Below are positions 33,548 to 42,892 of a stretch of DNA of 64,000 bases, piece by piece (position 1 is the first letter of the stretch; each line of letters opens with the position of its first letter). Source of the DNA: Antrihabitans stalagmiti (GTDB lineage Bacteria; Actinomycetota; Actinomycetes; Mycobacteriales; Mycobacteriaceae); contig NZ_JAEMNV010000009.1 of the NCBI RefSeq assembly GCF_016482825.1, positions 186,001 through 250,000 on the forward strand. The letters are read 5' to 3'. Position numbers and translations under genes: made by a program. A model generated the notes under the pieces. It was given only the letters and a program-made list of their open reading frames with translations. It did no database searches and had not been told where the DNA came from.

Positions 33548-33567
33548 ACTTCAGGTCGACCTTAAGT
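33548..33567. promoter_or_regulatory. MerR-type palindromic operator
   Basis: ACTTCAGGTCGACCTTAAGT, symmetrical at 18 of 20 positions around TCGA, between the divergent MerR and MBL-fold genes. Its place only 15 bases before the MBL start codon implies a very short leader for that gene. Confidence 0.7.
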
Positions 33568-33581
33568 ATTACGTTTCGTCC

Positions 33582-34529
33582 ATGCCCGATGCGGTTCGTA
33601 CCCCCAGTCTGCTCGAATGCTGCGCCGCAGCAATCGGAGCAGTATCCGGCGCCGTGCAACCCCGGCGCCCCGATGAGCGGTTCCTGCGGGCCATCTCCGA
33701 TGCGGGACTGCCCAACGCCCGACGCACCGTCACGGTGACCTCCTTGGCGCAAACACCGCGTTCGGTACCGACGGCGGCCGTCGTGGAGGGGCGGTTCTCC
33801 CCGCTTCGCATCACCAACTCGCTGACATCGTTCGTGATCCAGCACCCCGACGCGACCTTCATCGTCGATCCTGGCTACTGCGTCGATGCCGATCATCGCG
33901 CCCTCGCACAGCTACCTAGACTGTTGCGGATGGCCGTGCGCCCGCCGTCCGACACCATCCCGACGATCGCCGCACTGCTGGCCGAGCCCGACCTACCCGC
34001 ACCCGATTTCGCGCTGCCGACACACGCGCACTGGGATCATGTGTGCGGGTTGCTCGACCTACCGGGCATACCGGTGCATCTGCACAGCACCGAGCACAAC
34101 TGGATCTCCCGAGGCACCGTCGCTCCAGTCGGCGGCGTGCGCGATTCTCTCAAGGATCGTCCGCTCGTCGAGTACGACCTCGATGGCCCGCCAGTCCTCA
34201 CTTTCACCCGCAGCCACGACCTGTTCAGCGACGGCAGCATCGTCCTGGTCGACCTCGCCGGCCACACCCCCGGCAGCATCGGCATCCTTGCCCACACCCG
34301 GCGCGGCTGGATCCTGTTGGCGGGCGACGCCGCCTGGCATTCACTGCAGATCGACGAAATTCGTCAAAAGGCCAGCTTCCCAGGCAATTTCGCCGATGTC
34401 GACCGCGACCTCACCTTCAAATCGCTGCACCGCCTGCACCTGGCGCGCCACTTCGCCACCATCATCCCCACCCATGACCACGACGCAACACGCCGGCTCG
34501 CAACGCGTGCGGAGCAGGACGAGCCATAG
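33582..34529 (+). CDS. MBL fold metallo-hydrolase
   Basis: 315 residues. The metal-binding THAHWDH motif (HxHxDH) is near residues 147-153, a further His is in GHTPGSIGIL near 228, Asp in LLAGDAAWH near 248 and a last His in THDHD near 301, so the dizinc site is complete. The N-terminal 60 residues are an extension before the core. The family includes lactonases and other esterases or thioesterases; residues do not tell them apart. Divergent from, and presumably activated by, the MerR regulator. A short open tail after the stop (to 34618) ending LTPRGARFVGAVLDQLG is an unassigned fragment. Confidence 0.9.
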   Translation: MPDAVRTPSLLECCAAAIGAVSGAVQPRRPDERFLRAISDAGLPNARRTVTVTSLAQTPRSVPTAAVVEGRFSPLRITNSLTSFVIQHPDATFIVDPGYCVDADHRALAQLPRLLRMAVRPPSDTIPTIAALLAEPDLPAPDFALPTHAHWDHVCGLLDLPGIPVHLHSTEHNWISRGTVAPVGGVRDSLKDRPLVEYDLDGPPVLTFTRSHDLFSDGSIVLVDLAGHTPGSIGILAHTRRGWILLAGDAAWHSLQIDEIRQKASFPGNFADVDRDLTFKSLHRLHLARHFATIIPTHDHDATRRLATRAEQDEP

Positions 34530-34650
34530 CGGTGAGTCAGGAAATTCGGGCGCAACCTGCACCTGACGCCGCGCGGTGCCCGGTTCGTCGGAGCTGTGCT
34601 TGACCAGCTCGGCTGACGCCTCTCCTGCTCTGGCAGGTCAGAACGCTTTG

Positions 34651-34724
34651 TGGGGCGGGCGGGGCTCGAACCCGCGACCAATGGATTATGAGTCCACGGC
34701 TCTAACCGACTGAGCTACCGCCCC
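34651..34724 (-). tRNA. tRNA with CAT anticodon (Met, or Ile2 if lysidine-modified)
   Basis: 74-base cloverleaf on the minus strand. Acceptor GGGGCGG/CCGCCCC with discriminator A, D-arm GCTCAGTCGGTTAGAGC, anticodon stem GTGGA/TCCAT around loop CTCATAA, and T-arm GCGGG-TTCGAGC-CCCGC. No CCA is encoded. The unpaired C1-A72 of initiator tRNA is absent, so it is elongator Met or tRNA-Ile2. Its T-arm is copied at 20110-20131. Confidence 0.92.
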
Positions 34725-34856
34725 AGACCCGCGTAGCGCGGGGCGTTGCGATGGTACCGACCCACTGTGGTCGACGACGAACCAGGTGAGATCAAGCCAG
34801 GCAACCGTCATAGGCTTGAGCACACTCAGATCCGCCGATGGAAGGTCTCCAGCCTC

Positions 34857-35288
34857 ATGCCTGATCTTTTCGTGACCATGCTCAAGGTTCATCAGGAGAT
34901 CTACGAGCGCAGCGGCGGGTTCCTCGGTCATCGGTTGCTCTTCGGCATGCCGACGTTGCTGCTACATACGGTTGGCCGTAAGTCGGGCGAACCGCGGACC
35001 TCGGCGCTCACCTACGGCAAGGACGGAGACGAGTTCCTCGTCGTGGCATCGAAGGGCGGATCGCCGCGGCCGCCCGCGTGGTGGCACAACCTCAATGCCG
35101 ACCCCAATGTCGTCGCGCAAATCGGCCGGACCAGGCACAACGTCGTTGCACGCACGGTCCTGCCCGGCGACGACGGCTACGACCGTATGTGGGCGAAAAT
35201 GAACAAGATCAACCGCGGGCAGTACGCCGAATATCAGAAGAAAACGAGCCGTCCGATCGCGGTTGTCGCGCTGAAGCCGACCGACTGA
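34857..35288 (+). CDS. Nitroreductase family deazaflavin (F420)-dependent oxidoreductase, Ddn-like
   Basis: 143 residues from ATG at 34857; the frame is open to 34746 but the extension is not family-like. Signature segments: LLLHTVGRKSGEPRTSALTY near residues 36-55, SKGGSPRPPAWWHNLNADPNV near 67-87 and the C-terminal RPIAVVALKP strand. These match the split-barrel F420H2-dependent quinone reductase (Ddn) family of mycobacteria and rhodococci, which use deazaflavin F420 to reduce quinones and other compounds. It lies between the tRNA and a long membrane-protein gene, with no clear operon partner. Confidence 0.9.
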   Translation: MPDLFVTMLKVHQEIYERSGGFLGHRLLFGMPTLLLHTVGRKSGEPRTSALTYGKDGDEFLVVASKGGSPRPPAWWHNLNADPNVVAQIGRTRHNVVARTVLPGDDGYDRMWAKMNKINRGQYAEYQKKTSRPIAVVALKPTD

Positions 35289-35448
35289 TCTCAGCGCGAG
35301 GTTTAGACAAACCACATTCTGGGAACCCCTCTCTCAGCAGTTGGTCGGCTCTCGTTCGACCATGCGTTGCGTCGCAGGTCACAGACATTTGTTGGTTCGA
35401 GTAGGTACTCTGGGCCACTTGCCCGACGCCACACCTCGACAGAGACGG

Positions 35449-37278
35449 ATGCCTTTGATGCCAGCACTGACCACGACCGCCGAACCGATTCTGGAACGAC
35501 GATCGGGATCAGCGACTGCCAAGCCGAAGCGTCGTTGGGCCGAACGAATCCGCGACAACTGGTCGCGTACCGATTCCACTGTTGCCCTCGTCTTCCTCGG
35601 GTTGGCCGTCTTCGTCCTCAACCATCAGTGGCGAAATCTCGGCAACGGCTACCTGTCGAAGAGTGGCCAGGACCAGACGATGTGGGAGTGGTTCTTCGCC
35701 GTCGCCGCGCACTCGTTGTCGAACTTCGAAAGCCCACTGAGCACCGATCTCCAGAACTTCCCGCTCGGCGTGAACATGATGGCGAACACCGCGATGTTCG
35801 GCGTGAGCATCCCGCTGGCACCCGTGACGCTGATGTTCGGCCCGATCGTCACCTACGTTCTTGCATTGACGGTCGGCCTCTTCGGAACAGCTCTCGCGTG
35901 GTACTGGGTGTTCTCGCGTCACCTCGTCGAATCACGCGCCGCAGCAGCGATCGGCGGACTCTTCTGCGGTTTCGCGCCCTCGATGATCTCCCACGCCAAC
36001 GCGCACCCGAACTTCGTGTGCCTCTTCATTCTTCCGTTGCTCGTGTTGCAGATGATTCGACTGACTCACAGCGGCAAGTGGATTCGCGACGGCATCGTGC
36101 TCGGCCTGATGGTGACCTTGCAGATCGGGCTCGGTGAGGAACCACTTCTCATCTTCGCGATCGCCTTCGGAATCTTTGCTGCTGTCTACTACTTTCAGCG
36201 CCGCGACGAGTTCATGCCCGCGGTACGCAACGCCCGCAAGGCTTTCGGCCTCGCCGTCGCGATCTCAGTCGCGATCACGGCAATTCCGCTGTGGTGGCAG
36301 TTCTTCGGACCCCAGAGCTACCACCTGCTCAGCCACGACAAAACCGGTAACGACTCGCTGTCCCTCTTCCAGTTCCCGTCGCAGTCGATCGGCGGCATCC
36401 TCTGGCCACCGGGGCAGGACGTCGCGATCAATCCGACCGAAGAGAACGCCTACTTCGGCTGGCCGCTACTCGCCTTCGTGGCCTTCGCATCAATTTGGCT
36501 GTGGCGAAACCGCATCGCACGTACCGCGTCCATCACGATGGCCGGTGTTCTGATCCTGTCGATGGGTCCGGAAATCACTGTGGGGTGGGTCGGCACCGGG
36601 ATCCCGATGCCGTGGCACCTGATCGGCAAGCTTCCCCTTTTCGAGTCGTTGCTCGAGACGCGGTTCGCGATGGCCGCACTCCCCCTCATCGGCATTCTGC
36701 TTGCCCTCGGCACCGAGCGCGCACTGCGGCTTCGCGCGTCGTCGGTGCCGTGGTTGGTCGGTTTGGCCGTGGCGCTACTCCCCCTGACGCCGACCCCACT
36801 ACCCGTCGTAGAGCGTCCGGCCACACCCGAATTCTTCGCCGACGGCACGTGGCAGAACTACGCGGGCGACGGCTCGATCGTCACCGTCCCGCTGCCCAAA
36901 GCGCAGGATGCCGCTGCCCTGCGCTGGCAGGCCGAAAGCGACTTCGGTTTCGCCGTCCCCGGCGGCTACTTCCTCGGACCGGGCACCGACGACAAGACCG
37001 GCATCTACGGTCCCGTCGAACGCCCGACGGCACGCCTGCTCTCTCAGGTGCAGAAGACCGGCCGAGTGCCGATCATCGACGACAAGACCCGTGCTGCGGC
37101 GATCGCCGACCTGCGCTTCTGGCATGCCGAGATTCTCGTACTGCCCGAAGAGAAGAACCAGGAAGCGCTCAAGGCAACCGTGACGCAGATACTCGGTGAC
37201 CCGGGTCGGCAGGTCGACGACGTGTGGCTCTGGGACGTGCGCTTCCGAGCCGACGTTCAGCCCGACCCCCGAACCTAA
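35449..37278 (+). CDS. Large integral membrane protein, GT-C glycosyltransferase-like
   Basis: 609 residues from ATG at 35449; ATG at 35458 is an alternative. About ten to eleven membrane helices can be counted (for example VALVFLGLAVFVLN, IVTYVLALTVGLFGTALAWYW, MVTLQIGLGEEPLLIFAIAF, ASITMAGVLIL), after a basic cytoplasmic N-terminus. The long loop after the first helix contains SGQDQTMWEWFF, where GT-C enzymes keep their acidic catalytic residue, and a roughly 140-residue soluble C-terminal domain follows. It may transfer a sugar from a polyprenyl donor on the outer face of the membrane. It meets the MFS gene tail-to-tail with a four-base overlap. Confidence 0.75.
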   Translation: MPLMPALTTTAEPILERRSGSATAKPKRRWAERIRDNWSRTDSTVALVFLGLAVFVLNHQWRNLGNGYLSKSGQDQTMWEWFFAVAAHSLSNFESPLSTDLQNFPLGVNMMANTAMFGVSIPLAPVTLMFGPIVTYVLALTVGLFGTALAWYWVFSRHLVESRAAAAIGGLFCGFAPSMISHANAHPNFVCLFILPLLVLQMIRLTHSGKWIRDGIVLGLMVTLQIGLGEEPLLIFAIAFGIFAAVYYFQRRDEFMPAVRNARKAFGLAVAISVAITAIPLWWQFFGPQSYHLLSHDKTGNDSLSLFQFPSQSIGGILWPPGQDVAINPTEENAYFGWPLLAFVAFASIWLWRNRIARTASITMAGVLILSMGPEITVGWVGTGIPMPWHLIGKLPLFESLLETRFAMAALPLIGILLALGTERALRLRASSVPWLVGLAVALLPLTPTPLPVVERPATPEFFADGTWQNYAGDGSIVTVPLPKAQDAAALRWQAESDFGFAVPGGYFLGPGTDDKTGIYGPVERPTARLLSQVQKTGRVPIIDDKTRAAAIADLRFWHAEILVLPEEKNQEALKATVTQILGDPGRQVDDVWLWDVRFRADVQPDPRT

Positions 37279-38552
37279 CGGCGAATCCGCTCCACAACTT
37301 CGCGGAGCGGCTTCACGTGCACGCCTTCCTCGTCGGCGAGCTTCTTCCGCGCTTTGTTGCGTGTGATCAGCACTCCGACGATGGCAAGTGCCCACACCGG
37401 ATACAACGACAGCCAGGCGACGCGGAACGAATCGAAGCTGTAGCCGCCACGGCGATCGAGAATCACGCCCATCACCTCGATGACGATCAACGTAGCCAGG
37501 AAACCGCCGATGTTGACCATCCCCTGAGCGGTCCCCAAACTGCTGCCGGGATTCGAGGTCCGCGCGTAGTCGAAGCCGATCATCGACCCCGGACCGCCGA
37601 CCGAGATCACGATCACGAGCAGACACAGCAACCACAGTGGTGACGGTTCCGACCGAGCAAGGACGACGGTCCAGACGACGACGTTGCTGAGGATGATCGC
37701 GAGCACCAGCCAGGACCGTCGCATCGGATAGCGGCCGGTCAGCACTCCGAGTATCGGGCCGGCGGCGACGGCTGATGCGACGGACACGGTCAACATCGCA
37801 CCAGCTGCCTGCCTCGAAAGTCCCTGCGCGGAGACCAGATACGGCACACCCCACATCAACGCGAACGTCGTGATGGAGAACTGGGTGCCCATGTGCGTGA
37901 AGAAGCCGAGCCGCGTGCCCGGCCGCATCCAGACCAGGCGCAGTTGGCGCCCGACTTCGCGGACACCCATCGGATTCGTCGTCAGCGTCGTTCCCGGCGG
38001 CGTATTCCGGATCACCGCAAGGCCGAGCACACAGACGAGCAATCCGGTCGTCGCGACGACACCGTAGGCGGTCTGCCATCCCGTCGCACCGAGTATCGCG
38101 ACGAACGGGACGGCCGACAGCACCTGACCGAGCTGGCCGAGAATGCCCGTCAACTGCGACACCACCGGCACACGACGTGGCGCGAACCATTGCGGCACAA
38201 GTCGAAGCACGGAGATGAAGGTGAACGCGTCACCGGCACCGACGAGGACCCGGGCGACGAACGCAAGCGGAAGCAACTCCGTGAACGCAAGCAAGAACTG
38301 ACCGGCCGCCATCGTCGCAGCACCGACGGCAATCATCGTCCGGGCACCGACCCTGTCGAGCAGCACGCCAGCCGGGATCTGCATACCCGCGTAGACGATG
38401 ATCTGCAGCACGACGAAGCCGGACAGGACCGTCGGCGTCACATCGAATCGCTCGGCAGCGTCCAGGCCCGAGACACCGAAGGTCGTCCGCTGCAGGACCG
38501 CCGCGACGTACGCGACGACGCCTGTCGTCCACACCACCCACGATCGGCTCAT
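37275..38552 (-). CDS. MFS transporter
   Basis: 425 residues from the ATG at 38552. Twelve helices are visible, with the inter-helix 2-3 motif as LLDRVGARTMIAVGAATMAAGQ near residues 60-81 and a repeated version GRYPMRRSW after helix 8, the two halves typical of the major facilitator superfamily. It resembles the nitrate/oxalate-type and general drug-efflux MFS branches without a decisive motif. The cytoplasmic tail is basic (RNKARKKLADEEG). Substrate unknown. No regulator lies beside it; the gene upstream on the other strand is a VOC-like protein. Confidence 0.9.
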   Translation of the reverse strand: MSRSWVVWTTGVVAYVAAVLQRTTFGVSGLDAAERFDVTPTVLSGFVVLQIIVYAGMQIPAGVLLDRVGARTMIAVGAATMAAGQFLLAFTELLPLAFVARVLVGAGDAFTFISVLRLVPQWFAPRRVPVVSQLTGILGQLGQVLSAVPFVAILGATGWQTAYGVVATTGLLVCVLGLAVIRNTPPGTTLTTNPMGVREVGRQLRLVWMRPGTRLGFFTHMGTQFSITTFALMWGVPYLVSAQGLSRQAAGAMLTVSVASAVAAGPILGVLTGRYPMRRSWLVLAIILSNVVVWTVVLARSEPSPLWLLCLLVIVISVGGPGSMIGFDYARTSNPGSSLGTAQGMVNIGGFLATLIVIEVMGVILDRRGGYSFDSFRVAWLSLYPVWALAIVGVLITRNKARKKLADEEGVHVKPLREVVERIRR

Positions 38553-38719
38553 CAGCGGTAACCGTACTCGCCCTGCCGCGTCGTCCAGCGCATAGCTTTG
38601 CAGGTCGAGACGCCCGTTTCGGCATGAACAACAATGCACTCGATGGCGATGTCGAGAATCGACAGCCCACTCCGACCCATTGCCGAACGAACCACACACA
38701 GCACTGAATGGAGCTCACA

Positions 38720-39175
38720 ATGTCGACAGTTTCAACGTTCCTCTGGTTCGAGAACAGCGCAGAGGAAGCCGCCGAGTTCTACACAACTCTGGTCCCGAAT
38801 TCCAAGGTCAACGACGTCGCTCGCGGACCCGACGGCAACGCCTTCCTAGTCACGTTCGAGCTCGATGGCCAGCAGTTCACCGGCCTCAACGGCGGACCCG
38901 CGCACAAGTTCAGCGAAGCAGCGTCGATCTTCGTCAGCGTCGAAGGCCAGGACGAGGTCGACCGACTGTGGACCGCCCTCACCGACGGCGGCGAGGAAGG
39001 TCCGTGCGGGTGGCTCAAGGATCGCTACGGCTTGTCGTGGCAGATCATTCCCACCGCGCTGCAGCAGCTGATGTCGGACCCGAATCCGGCGAAAGCAGGC
39101 GCAGTCGCAGCCGCGATGCAGACGATGCGCAAGATCGAGGTGCAGGGCCTGCAGGACGCGTACGACAACGCGTAG
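38720..39175 (+). CDS. VOC family protein (PhnB/3-demethylubiquinone methyltransferase-like)
   Basis: 151 residues. ATG at 38720 is preceded by GGAG at seven bases, better than ATG at 38708. The start FLWFENSAEEAAEFYTTLVPNS, DGQQFTGLNGGP near residue 48 and KDRYGLSWQIIPTAL near 97 are signatures of the PhnB-like vicinal oxygen chelate family. The glyoxalase fold binds a metal between two beta-alpha-beta units. The activity is not predictable from sequence; many relatives are annotated only as VOC proteins. Confidence 0.9.
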   Translation: MSTVSTFLWFENSAEEAAEFYTTLVPNSKVNDVARGPDGNAFLVTFELDGQQFTGLNGGPAHKFSEAASIFVSVEGQDEVDRLWTALTDGGEEGPCGWLKDRYGLSWQIIPTALQQLMSDPNPAKAGAVAAAMQTMRKIEVQGLQDAYDNA

Positions 39176-39182
39176 CCGCCGG

Positions 39183-39611
39183 TCAGCCCTGAGAGATGTA
39201 GGCCTGCAACTGTTCTCGATTGAGTTCCAGTTCCTCCATGCGGATCTTCACCACGTCGCCGATGCTGACGATGCCGACAAGTGCACCGTCGACAAGCACC
39301 GGCACGTGGCGAATCCGCCGTTCCGTCATCAGGGCGGACAGGTGGTCCACCGAATCCTCGGGTCCGCAGCTGGCGACCGTCGTCGTCATGATCGCCGACA
39401 CAGGCATGCCGAGCAGGTTCGGTCCGTGCTGATTCAGCTTGCGGACGACGTCACGCTCGGACACGATCCCCACCATTCCGTCCGGACCGACGACCACCAT
39501 CGCGCCGACGTTCCGGTCGGCCATTCGACGTAGAAGGTCGCTGACCGACGTTCCTGGTTCCACCGTCGCCACCGCCGCGCCTTTGCTTCGCAACACGTCG
39601 GATATGCGCAT
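39183..39611 (-). CDS. CBS domain-containing protein
   Basis: 142 residues composed of two CBS repeats: SVSDLLRRMADRNVGAMVVVG with DGMVGIVSERDVVRKL (residues 21-60) and AIMTTTVASC with DSVDHLSALMTERRIRHVPVL and GIVSIGDVVKI (73-125). The pair forms a Bateman module that binds adenosine nucleotides. As a stand-alone protein it is probably a sensor or a partner subunit. It converges on the VOC gene with only seven bases between stops and is divergent from the OYE-family gene. Confidence 0.93.
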   Translation of the reverse strand: MRISDVLRSKGAAVATVEPGTSVSDLLRRMADRNVGAMVVVGPDGMVGIVSERDVVRKLNQHGPNLLGMPVSAIMTTTVASCGPEDSVDHLSALMTERRIRHVPVLVDGALVGIVSIGDVVKIRMEELELNREQLQAYISQG

Positions 39612-39769
39612 AGCCAGCCTCCAATTGTTGTGACTCAGCTCACATCAGATTAGGTCTTCCTGCGCGAACGCGGAAGCACATCCAGGCAACGGGAACATCG
39701 TGGCGCGCTGGGCGGTTGCGCGAACTACCGCGCAAAACAACGCAGTCGACCAGGAAAGCGAGTTGCCGC

Positions 39770-40885
39770 ATGTCATCGGTCACCCCGAGTCTCGATCCAC
39801 TCTTCACACCGTTCGCAGCGTCCTCGCTGCGCGTGCGGAACCGATTCGCGATGGCACCGATGACACGAGCCAAATCCCCCGGCGGCATTCCGAATGCGGA
39901 GAACGTCGAGCACTACCGATCACGCGCTGCAGGTGGTGTGGGTCTGATCATCACCGAGGGCACCTACATCAACGCGCCCGCCGCAGGTCCGCGCACCGAC
40001 GTGCCGCGCTTCTACGGTGAGCAGAGCGCGGCAGGCTGGTCGGCGATCGTCGACGCCGTCCATGCCGAAGGCACCGCGATCATCCCGCAGCTCTGGCACA
40101 CCGGCGTTGCTCGCGGCGAGACGCCCGACTTCGACGCACACGTACCGACCGTGAGCCCGTCCGCGATCGACCTGTTCGGCAAAGAACTCGGAGCCGAACT
40201 GACGATCGCCGACATCGATCGCGTCATCGCCGGATTCGCCGAATCTGCAAAACTGGCACAGGAACTCGGCTTCGACGGCGTCGAGCTGCACGGCGCGCAC
40301 GGCTATCTGCTCGACGAATTCTTCTGGGAACGGACCAACAAGCGCTCGGATCGCTTCGGCGGATCCATCGGCGAACGCGCAACGCTGCCGGCCGAAGTCG
40401 TCGCGGCCGTACGTGACGCAGTAGGTCCCGATTTCGCCATCGTCTACCGCTACTCGCAGTGGAAGGCAGGCAACTACGACGCGCAGGTCGCCGAGAACCC
40501 AGCCGAACTCGAGGCGCTTCTCACTCCCCTCGTCACAGCCGGAGTCGACATCTTCCACTCCTCGACGCGACGCCACTGGGTGCCCGGCTTCGACAGCGGA
40601 TCAGCTTCGGACCCAACGGGACTCGCGGGCTGGACCAAGAAGGTGACCGGCCGTCCGGTGATCACGGTCGGGTCGGTCGGGGTGGACTCGGTGTTCCAGT
40701 CCGAGGACTCACCGATCGCCGAGTCGAGTTGGCGACGCCTGGAAATCCTGCGCGAGCAATTCGAGCGCGGCGAATTCGATGTCGTCGCACTCGGCCGCGC
40801 ATTGCTGGCCGATCCAGCCTGGGTCGACAAGATCCGGACCGGACGCCCCGACGAGATCGTCGCATTCCAGAAGCGAGCGTCCTGA
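39770..40885 (+). CDS. NADH:flavin oxidoreductase, old yellow enzyme family
   Basis: 371 residues, ATG at 39770. FMN barrel landmarks: PLFTPFAASSLRVRNRFAMAPMTR at residues 8-31, IPQLWHTGVARG near 105, the FDGVELHGAHGYLLDEFFWERTNKRSDRFGGS signature of OYE (residues about 166-197, with the HGAH substrate-binding His pair position) and TVGSVG near 300. Enzymes of this family reduce activated C=C bonds with NAD(P)H. It lies alone between the CBS gene (divergent) and a serine hydrolase (convergent). Confidence 0.92.
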   Translation: MSSVTPSLDPLFTPFAASSLRVRNRFAMAPMTRAKSPGGIPNAENVEHYRSRAAGGVGLIITEGTYINAPAAGPRTDVPRFYGEQSAAGWSAIVDAVHAEGTAIIPQLWHTGVARGETPDFDAHVPTVSPSAIDLFGKELGAELTIADIDRVIAGFAESAKLAQELGFDGVELHGAHGYLLDEFFWERTNKRSDRFGGSIGERATLPAEVVAAVRDAVGPDFAIVYRYSQWKAGNYDAQVAENPAELEALLTPLVTAGVDIFHSSTRRHWVPGFDSGSASDPTGLAGWTKKVTGRPVITVGSVGVDSVFQSEDSPIAESSWRRLEILREQFERGEFDVVALGRALLADPAWVDKIRTGRPDEIVAFQKRAS

Positions 40886-40914
40886 CCGACATTCGGCGCC
40901 TTGCATGCCCGCAG

Positions 40915-42114
40915 CTACTTGATCTGATCCGGGTACAGCGCCTGGATGAGCGAAAGCACGATCTCGGTGGTCGCGGTGCTGGAGTTGGTCGACGAATTGC
41001 CCAACGCAACGAACGTCGCGTCCTCGTTGGGTAGGCGCAGCACGATCGAGGAATAGCCGAGGATCGCGCCGTTGTGCCCGACGAGGTCGTTGATCGTCAT
41101 CACACCGAGGCCGTAACCGAGGTTGATCGGCGCACCGTCGATCCTGTTGCTCTGCAACCGTTCCCGCTTCAATTCCGGCGACAGCAGGGTCTCGTCCGTC
41201 AGCTCACGTCCCCAGGCTTCGAGATCGTCCAGAGTCGACGTCATCGCACCAGCCGTCCAGCCGACCTGCGGGTTGACGTCGTCGACGATCAACTGCGGCT
41301 TGCTTGGGTCGGCAGGATCGGGTGTGTATGCCGTCGGATGTGGGTCCGGAACTGTGACGCCGGTCGGGAAATTGGTGTTGGCAAGGCCTGGCAACTTGGC
41401 GACGACCTGTTCGTTGATGACCTCGGCCGCCGTCTTGCCGGTGACCTTCTCGAGAATCAATCCGAGCAAGATGTAGTTGCTGTCGCAGTAGACCGTCTTG
41501 GTTCCCGGTTCGAAATCGGCCGGACGCTGCTTCATGATGTCGACGGCCTGCTGCGGGGTCCACGCCAGCGTCGGATTCGCGCCGAATTCCTTCTCGAAGG
41601 TCTCGTCGGCAGTGAAGTCGTAGATGCCCGACTGCATGCCGAGCAAGTTGCGGATCGTGATCTTGTCGCCGTTCGGGATACCCGCGACGAACGGCTCCAG
41701 TGTGTCGTCCAACGAGAGCTTCTTCTCGTCGACGAGTTGCAAAATCGCTGTGGCGGTGAAGGTCTTGCTGATGCTGGCGATCCGGAAGTTGTCGTCGGGC
41801 AGGATCGGCGTCTTCTTTTCCAGGTCACCGACGCCAAGCGACTTGACCCACTTCTGATCGCCGATCGTCATCGACACCAGCACACCGGGCAGCCCGGACG
41901 CGGCGAACTGGTCGCTCAGGATCTTGTCGAACTTGTCCTGGAATGCTTGATCGAAAACCACCTTGGGCTTCGCCGACGTCGCAGCCGCCGCCGTACTGGT
42001 TGCTGCGGCATCGTCGGACCCGTCGGATCCACATGCCGCAATGGCAAAGGCGACTGCCACCAAGCCGACGAAGGCACGCAGGCGCGCTGGAGCAAAACGA
42101 TTCGGATGAGACAT
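40915..42114 (-). CDS. Serine hydrolase lipoprotein, class C beta-lactamase/DD-peptidase family
   Basis: 399 residues from ATG at 42114. The N-terminus has a lipoprotein signal: basic residues, a hydrophobic core (LVGLVAVAFAIA region) and lipobox AIAAC with Cys near residue 28, followed by a Ser/Ala/Asp linker. The SxxK nucleophile motif is SISKTF near residue 114, a tyrosine motif lies in YCDSNYILLGLI near 208, and the third motif is GHNG near 347. It would be anchored outside the membrane and act on peptides or esters. The typical Lys-Thr-Gly is replaced by His-Asn-Gly, as in many esterase-like relatives. Confidence 0.92.
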   Translation of the reverse strand: MSHPNRFAPARLRAFVGLVAVAFAIAACGSDGSDDAAATSTAAAATSAKPKVVFDQAFQDKFDKILSDQFAASGLPGVLVSMTIGDQKWVKSLGVGDLEKKTPILPDDNFRIASISKTFTATAILQLVDEKKLSLDDTLEPFVAGIPNGDKITIRNLLGMQSGIYDFTADETFEKEFGANPTLAWTPQQAVDIMKQRPADFEPGTKTVYCDSNYILLGLILEKVTGKTAAEVINEQVVAKLPGLANTNFPTGVTVPDPHPTAYTPDPADPSKPQLIVDDVNPQVGWTAGAMTSTLDDLEAWGRELTDETLLSPELKRERLQSNRIDGAPINLGYGLGVMTINDLVGHNGAILGYSSIVLRLPNEDATFVALGNSSTNSSTATTEIVLSLIQALYPDQIK

Positions 42115-42220
42115 CAGAGGACCTCGGCATTTCGCATCGGGCGTCGCGGCGCTTAGCAGTGTAATGCTGGTAGCGCGCAATACGTGGGCCGAATCCGAGC
42201 AATCGAATCGAGGTTTTGCG

Positions 42221-42892
42221 ATGGTCGGTCAGGTCGCCTCGCGCCCACTCTGGTGGCGGGTCCTCCGCGCGGTCTGGGCGTATGTGCGTAGCGCCCCCGC
42301 GACGTTCATGTGGCTCGCGGTCCTGCTCTACACCGCGCACGTCGCTGCCGAACTCTCGCCGCATGTCCTCGACAGAGTGCTCGGCAACCGGTCGACCAAT
42401 CTGCACCATCTGTCCGAAGACCCTGTGCGCGTGCTGATCTCGAGCGCGTTCTGGCTCGACGGCGGCAGCTGGATCGAATACTTCCTGCTGTACAACATCT
42501 TCCACGTCCCCGCCGAACGCTGGCTGGGGACATTGCGCTGGTTCGGTGTCATCGTGATCGCGCATGTGGGAGCGACCTACATCAGCGAAGGGGTGCTCTA
42601 CTGGGCGATCGAGAACGGGCACGCGCCTGCGGATCGGGTGAACACGCTCGACGTCGGCGTGAGCTACGCGCTCGCGGGAATCGCTGCGGTACTGACGTAC
42701 CGGATCCCGTCGCCGTGGCGCTATCTATACCTGGCTGGCGTCCTCGTCGTCGTGATCCGACCGCTGATAGGTCACATCACTTTCACCGAGGTCGGGCATT
42801 TCAGCGCAGCGCTGTTGGGGCTGGCGTGCTACCCGCTGGTGCGCGCGAAGACTAGGCGAAACGAGCAGCTAGTTCCTGCAGCGTCGACGTAA
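42221..42892 (+). CDS. Rhomboid-like integral membrane protein
   Basis: 223 residues; ATG at 42221 has GAGG seven bases upstream and is preferred over ATG at 42164. Six hydrophobic helices can be placed, and the sequence (TNLHHLSEDPVRVLISSAFWLDG, EYFLLYNIFHVPAERWLGTLRW, DVGVSYALAGIAAVLTYRIPS) matches the actinobacterial rhomboid-like family. The catalytic GxSG Ser is replaced by DVGVSYAL, which still keeps a Ser, and a His lies in the last helix (VGHFSAALLG). Protease activity is uncertain. Its 3' end overlaps the convergent SRPBCC gene by 41 bases. Confidence 0.78.
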   Translation: MVGQVASRPLWWRVLRAVWAYVRSAPATFMWLAVLLYTAHVAAELSPHVLDRVLGNRSTNLHHLSEDPVRVLISSAFWLDGGSWIEYFLLYNIFHVPAERWLGTLRWFGVIVIAHVGATYISEGVLYWAIENGHAPADRVNTLDVGVSYALAGIAAVLTYRIPSPWRYLYLAGVLVVVIRPLIGHITFTEVGHFSAALLGLACYPLVRAKTRRNEQLVPAAST

